Shown piece after piece: positions 3,634 through 5,397 of a DNA stretch of 5,397 nucleotides. Numbering within the stretch: position 1 is the first letter of the stretch; the number at the start of each line of letters is the position of its first letter. Both the position numbers and the translations under genes were made by a program. This DNA comes from an uncultured Clostridia bacterium. GTDB taxonomy: Bacteria > Bacillota > Clostridia > Christensenellales > Borkfalkiaceae. The notes beneath the pieces were generated by a model, which was not told the DNA's origin, ran no database searches, and saw only the letters and a program-made list of their open reading frames with translations. The stretch is taken from positions 1 to 5,397 of the forward strand of contig CANRFK010000092.1 of the NCBI GenBank assembly GCA_947629875.1, in the 5' to 3' direction.

Positions 3634-4455
3634 ATGCACGCATTGGAATTTCGCAACGTGAAATTTTCCTACGGGGAAAACGCGTTTGCCATCGAAAATC
3701 TGAATTTTACCGTGGAGGAGGGCGAGTTTGTCGCCATTCTCGGGCACAACGGGAGCGGGAAATCCACGCTCGCGCGCCTTTCCAACGGTCTTTTGGAGGC
3801 GGACGAGGGGGAGATCCTCGCCTTCGATCTGCCGCTCGTGCGCAAGAATCTCTATGAAGTGCGCAAGAACGTGGGCGTCGTGTTCCAGAACCCCGATAAC
3901 CAAGCCGTCGCCTCCATCGTGGAGGACGACGTGGCGTTCGGCGCGGAGAACGTGGGGCTGCCCCGCGCGGAGATCGGCGCGCGCATCGACTTTGCCTTGA
4001 AGGCCGTCGGCATGGAGAATTTGCGCCACGCGACGGTCTCCCGCCTCTCGGGCGGCCAAAAACAGCGCGTCGCCATCGCGGGCGTGCTCGCCCTGAAGCC
4101 CAAGGTCATGATCCTCGACGAGTCCACCGCCATGCTCGACCCCCGCGGCAGAAGGGAAATTATCGATGTCGTCCTGCGCCTCAACAAGGAGGAGCACATC
4201 ACCGTCGTGCTCATCACGCACTTCATGGAGGAGGCGCTCCTTGCAGACCGCGCCGTGGTGATGAACAGGGGGCAGATCGTGATGCAGGGCACGCCCGCCG
4301 AAATTTTCGGGCGGCACGAGGAACTTTTAACGTACAATCTCGCGCTCCCGCGCATCGGGCAGATCTGCAAGGGTCTGCGCGAGGGCGGCATCCCCGTCGA
4401 GGATACGCTGGAAATCGAAAAACTTGCGGAGGAGATCGCAAAGTGCGTATCGTAG
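3634..4455 (+). CDS. ecfA1: Energy-coupling factor transporter ATPase EcfA1
   Basis: A 273-residue ABC ATPase, full length for the family. With EcfA2 it forms the cytoplasmic ATPase pair that drives the membrane protein EcfT and exchangeable S components, importing B vitamins or metal ions. Visible motifs are Walker A GHNGSGKST (37-45), Q-loop FQNPDNQ (84-90), signature LSGGQKQR (138-145) and Walker B VMILDE (158-163). The EcfA1-type DESTAMLDP (162-170) and the H-loop histidine H196 follow. DESTAMLDP and the Q-loop wording separate EcfA1 from EcfA2. The ATG follows AGGA (3624-3627) by 6 nt and lies about 17 nt after the predicted start site. It is the first gene of its operon and overlaps ecfA2 by 13 nt. 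In many Bacillota this pair sits behind ribosomal protein genes; here it has its own promoter next to a GNAT gene. The substrate cannot be told from the ATPase. Confidence 0.95.
   Translation: MHALEFRNVKFSYGENAFAIENLNFTVEEGEFVAILGHNGSGKSTLARLSNGLLEADEGEILAFDLPLVRKNLYEVRKNVGVVFQNPDNQAVASIVEDDVAFGAENVGLPRAEIGARIDFALKAVGMENLRHATVSRLSGGQKQRVAIAGVLALKPKVMILDESTAMLDPRGRREIIDVVLRLNKEEHITVVLITHFMEEALLADRAVVMNRGQIVMQGTPAEIFGRHEELLTYNLALPRIGQICKGLREGGIPVEDTLEIEKLAEEIAKCVS
4428..4434 (+). promoter_or_regulatory. Ribosome binding site fixing the GTG start of ecfA2
   Basis: GGAGGAG lies inside the end of ecfA1, 8 nt before GTG at 4443. No other start codon near has such a site. The resulting N-terminus MRIVAEHLSYTY aligns with the usual first beta strand of EcfA2. 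The overlap suggests that ribosomes ending ecfA1 re-initiate here, keeping the two subunits in equal amounts. Confidence 0.8.
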
Positions 4456-5397
4456 CGGAGCATTTGAGCTATACCTACAATCCCAAATCTCCCTTTGAAA
4501 CGCGCGCCTTGAACGACGTTTCCCTCACCGTGGAGGAGGGGGAGTTTTTCGGCATCATCGGGCACACGGGGAGCGGCAAATCCACCTTTGTGCAGCACCT
4601 CAACGGCCTCATCCGTCTGCCCGCCTCCAAAAAACGCCACCCCAAGCCGCCCAAGGCGAAGAAGGGACAGCCCGCGCCGTTCATGCCCAAGTTGCAGGTG
4701 GGGGAGTTCGACCTCGCCTCGAAAAAGACAGACTTCCGCGCCCTCCGCAAGAAGGTGGGCATGGTGTTCCAATATCCCGAGTACCAACTCTTTGCCGAGA
4801 CGGTGAAGGACGACGTCGCCTACGGGCTCAAAAATTTCTCCGAGAAAAAACTCACGCCCGAGGAGACAGAGGCGGCGGTGCGCGCCGCCCTCGAAATTGT
4901 CGGGCTCGATTATAGCGAGGTCGCCGGGCAGTCGCCCTTCGACCTCTCGGGCGGGCAGAAGCGGCGCGTCGCCATTGCGGGCGTCATCGTCACAAAGCCC
5001 GAAGTGCTCATTCTGGACGAGCCCGCCGCGGGCCTCGACCCCCTCGGCAAGCAGGAGGTGATGCAACTTTTGCACCGCCTGCACAGGGAGTGGTGCAAGA
5101 CGGTGGTCATCGTCTCGCACGACATGGACGAGATCGCCGAAAACTGCACGCGCGCCGCGGTGTTCTCCGAAGGGCGGGTGGTGTACTGCATGCCGCCCAA
5201 GGGACTCTTCAAACTGACGGACGAGCTCCTCGCCCTCGGCCTCGATATTCCGCTCACGGCGAAGCTCTGCGCCGCGCTGAAAAGGCGAGGCATCGAGGTG
5301 GACTGCGACTTCACGACGGAGGACTTTGTTCAAAAGGTGCTCGCGCTGAAGCGTGCGCCCGAAGAGAAGCATGCGGGCGAAGAGGGGGGACAGGCAT
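4443..5397 (+). CDS. ecfA2: Energy-coupling factor transporter ATPase EcfA2 (3' end at window edge)
   Basis: The second ATPase subunit of the ECF importer, partner of EcfA1. The frame opens with GTG and stays open for 318 codons to the window end. Motifs are Walker A GHTGSGKST (40-48), Q-loop FQYPEYQLF (109-117), signature FDLSGGQKRRVAIAGV (166-181), Walker B VLILDE (188-193) with E193 as catalytic base, DEPAAGLDP (192-200), and H-loop H226. The Q-loop wording and DEPAAGLDP are typical of EcfA2. Two things are unusual. About 45 residues separate LNGL from RKKVG, where 25-30 is normal, and the extra part (about 60-83) contains 7 Lys and 7 Pro. The protein also has a charged tail (about 305-318). 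Members are usually 280-290 residues. The last base is the first base of codon 319. If the next bases are GA, the gene stops there in an ATGA overlap with ecfT, and the purine-rich run before it would be the ecfT ribosome site. Confidence 0.93.
   Translation, partial: MRIVAEHLSYTYNPKSPFETRALNDVSLTVEEGEFFGIIGHTGSGKSTFVQHLNGLIRLPASKKRHPKPPKAKKGQPAPFMPKLQVGEFDLASKKTDFRALRKKVGMVFQYPEYQLFAETVKDDVAYGLKNFSEKKLTPEETEAAVRAALEIVGLDYSEVAGQSPFDLSGGQKRRVAIAGVIVTKPEVLILDEPAAGLDPLGKQEVMQLLHRLHREWCKTVVIVSHDMDEIAENCTRAAVFSEGRVVYCMPPKGLFKLTDELLALGLDIPLTAKLCAALKRRGIEVDCDFTTEDFVQKVLALKRAPEEKHAGEEGGQA

Noticed and set aside
2286..3857. 523-codon plus-strand frame opposite the GNAT gene
   Set aside because: Antisense shadow of GC-rich codons. 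The minus strand carries family motifs, a promoter, a ribosome site and terminators.
3852..5372. 506-codon minus-strand frame opposite the ECF genes
   Set aside because: It is the exact antisense of two ABC ATPases with all motifs intact, and the residues are composition-driven.

Overview
The window is bacterial, and most likely from an uncultured member of the Bacillota, class Clostridia. The evidence is a group II energy-coupling-factor (ECF) ATPase pair, strong purine-rich Shine-Dalgarno sites, near-consensus sigma-A promoters with 17-bp spacers, and intrinsic terminators with clear T tracts. A linease near Christensenellales would fit the GC-rich third positions and hairpin-rich spacers, but that placement is a guess. 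No tRNA, rRNA, transposase gene or CRISPR array was seen.

Layout. Positions 1-340 hold no convincing gene and carry a run of closely packed inverted repeats. A clean promoter (341-369) then drives a 308-residue MORN-repeat protein (408-1334, +). Its stop codon lies inside the first unit of a degenerate tandem-repeat tract (1327-1517), which ends against a 14-bp GC hairpin that probably acts as the terminator. Positions 1549-2330 are a gene-free spacer packed with interspersed palindromic elements. At least three families appear twice each, and a further 27-nt element occurs in inverted orientation on either side of the MORN gene.

On the minus strand, 3449-2331 encodes a 372-residue GNAT-type acyltransferase-like protein. 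Its own promoter is at 3493-3465. Two tandem intrinsic terminators follow it, one of them a 70-nt hairpin. A 184-bp divergent spacer separates it from the ECF operon.

The ECF operon starts at 3634 from an extended -10 promoter (3582-3610). It encodes EcfA1 (3634-4455) and EcfA2 (4443 to the window end). The two genes overlap by 13 nt and are probably translationally coupled. EcfA1 and EcfA2 form the ATPase heterodimer that powers vitamin and metal uptake together with EcfT and substrate-binding S components, and ecfT probably begins at the last two bases of the window. EcfA2 carries an unusual lysine/proline-rich insert between Walker A and the Q-loop.

The ECF genes and the GNAT gene are ordinary. 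The least explained parts are the repeat tract fused to the 3' end of the MORN gene and the dense palindromic spacers around it. No new enzymatic system is evident.
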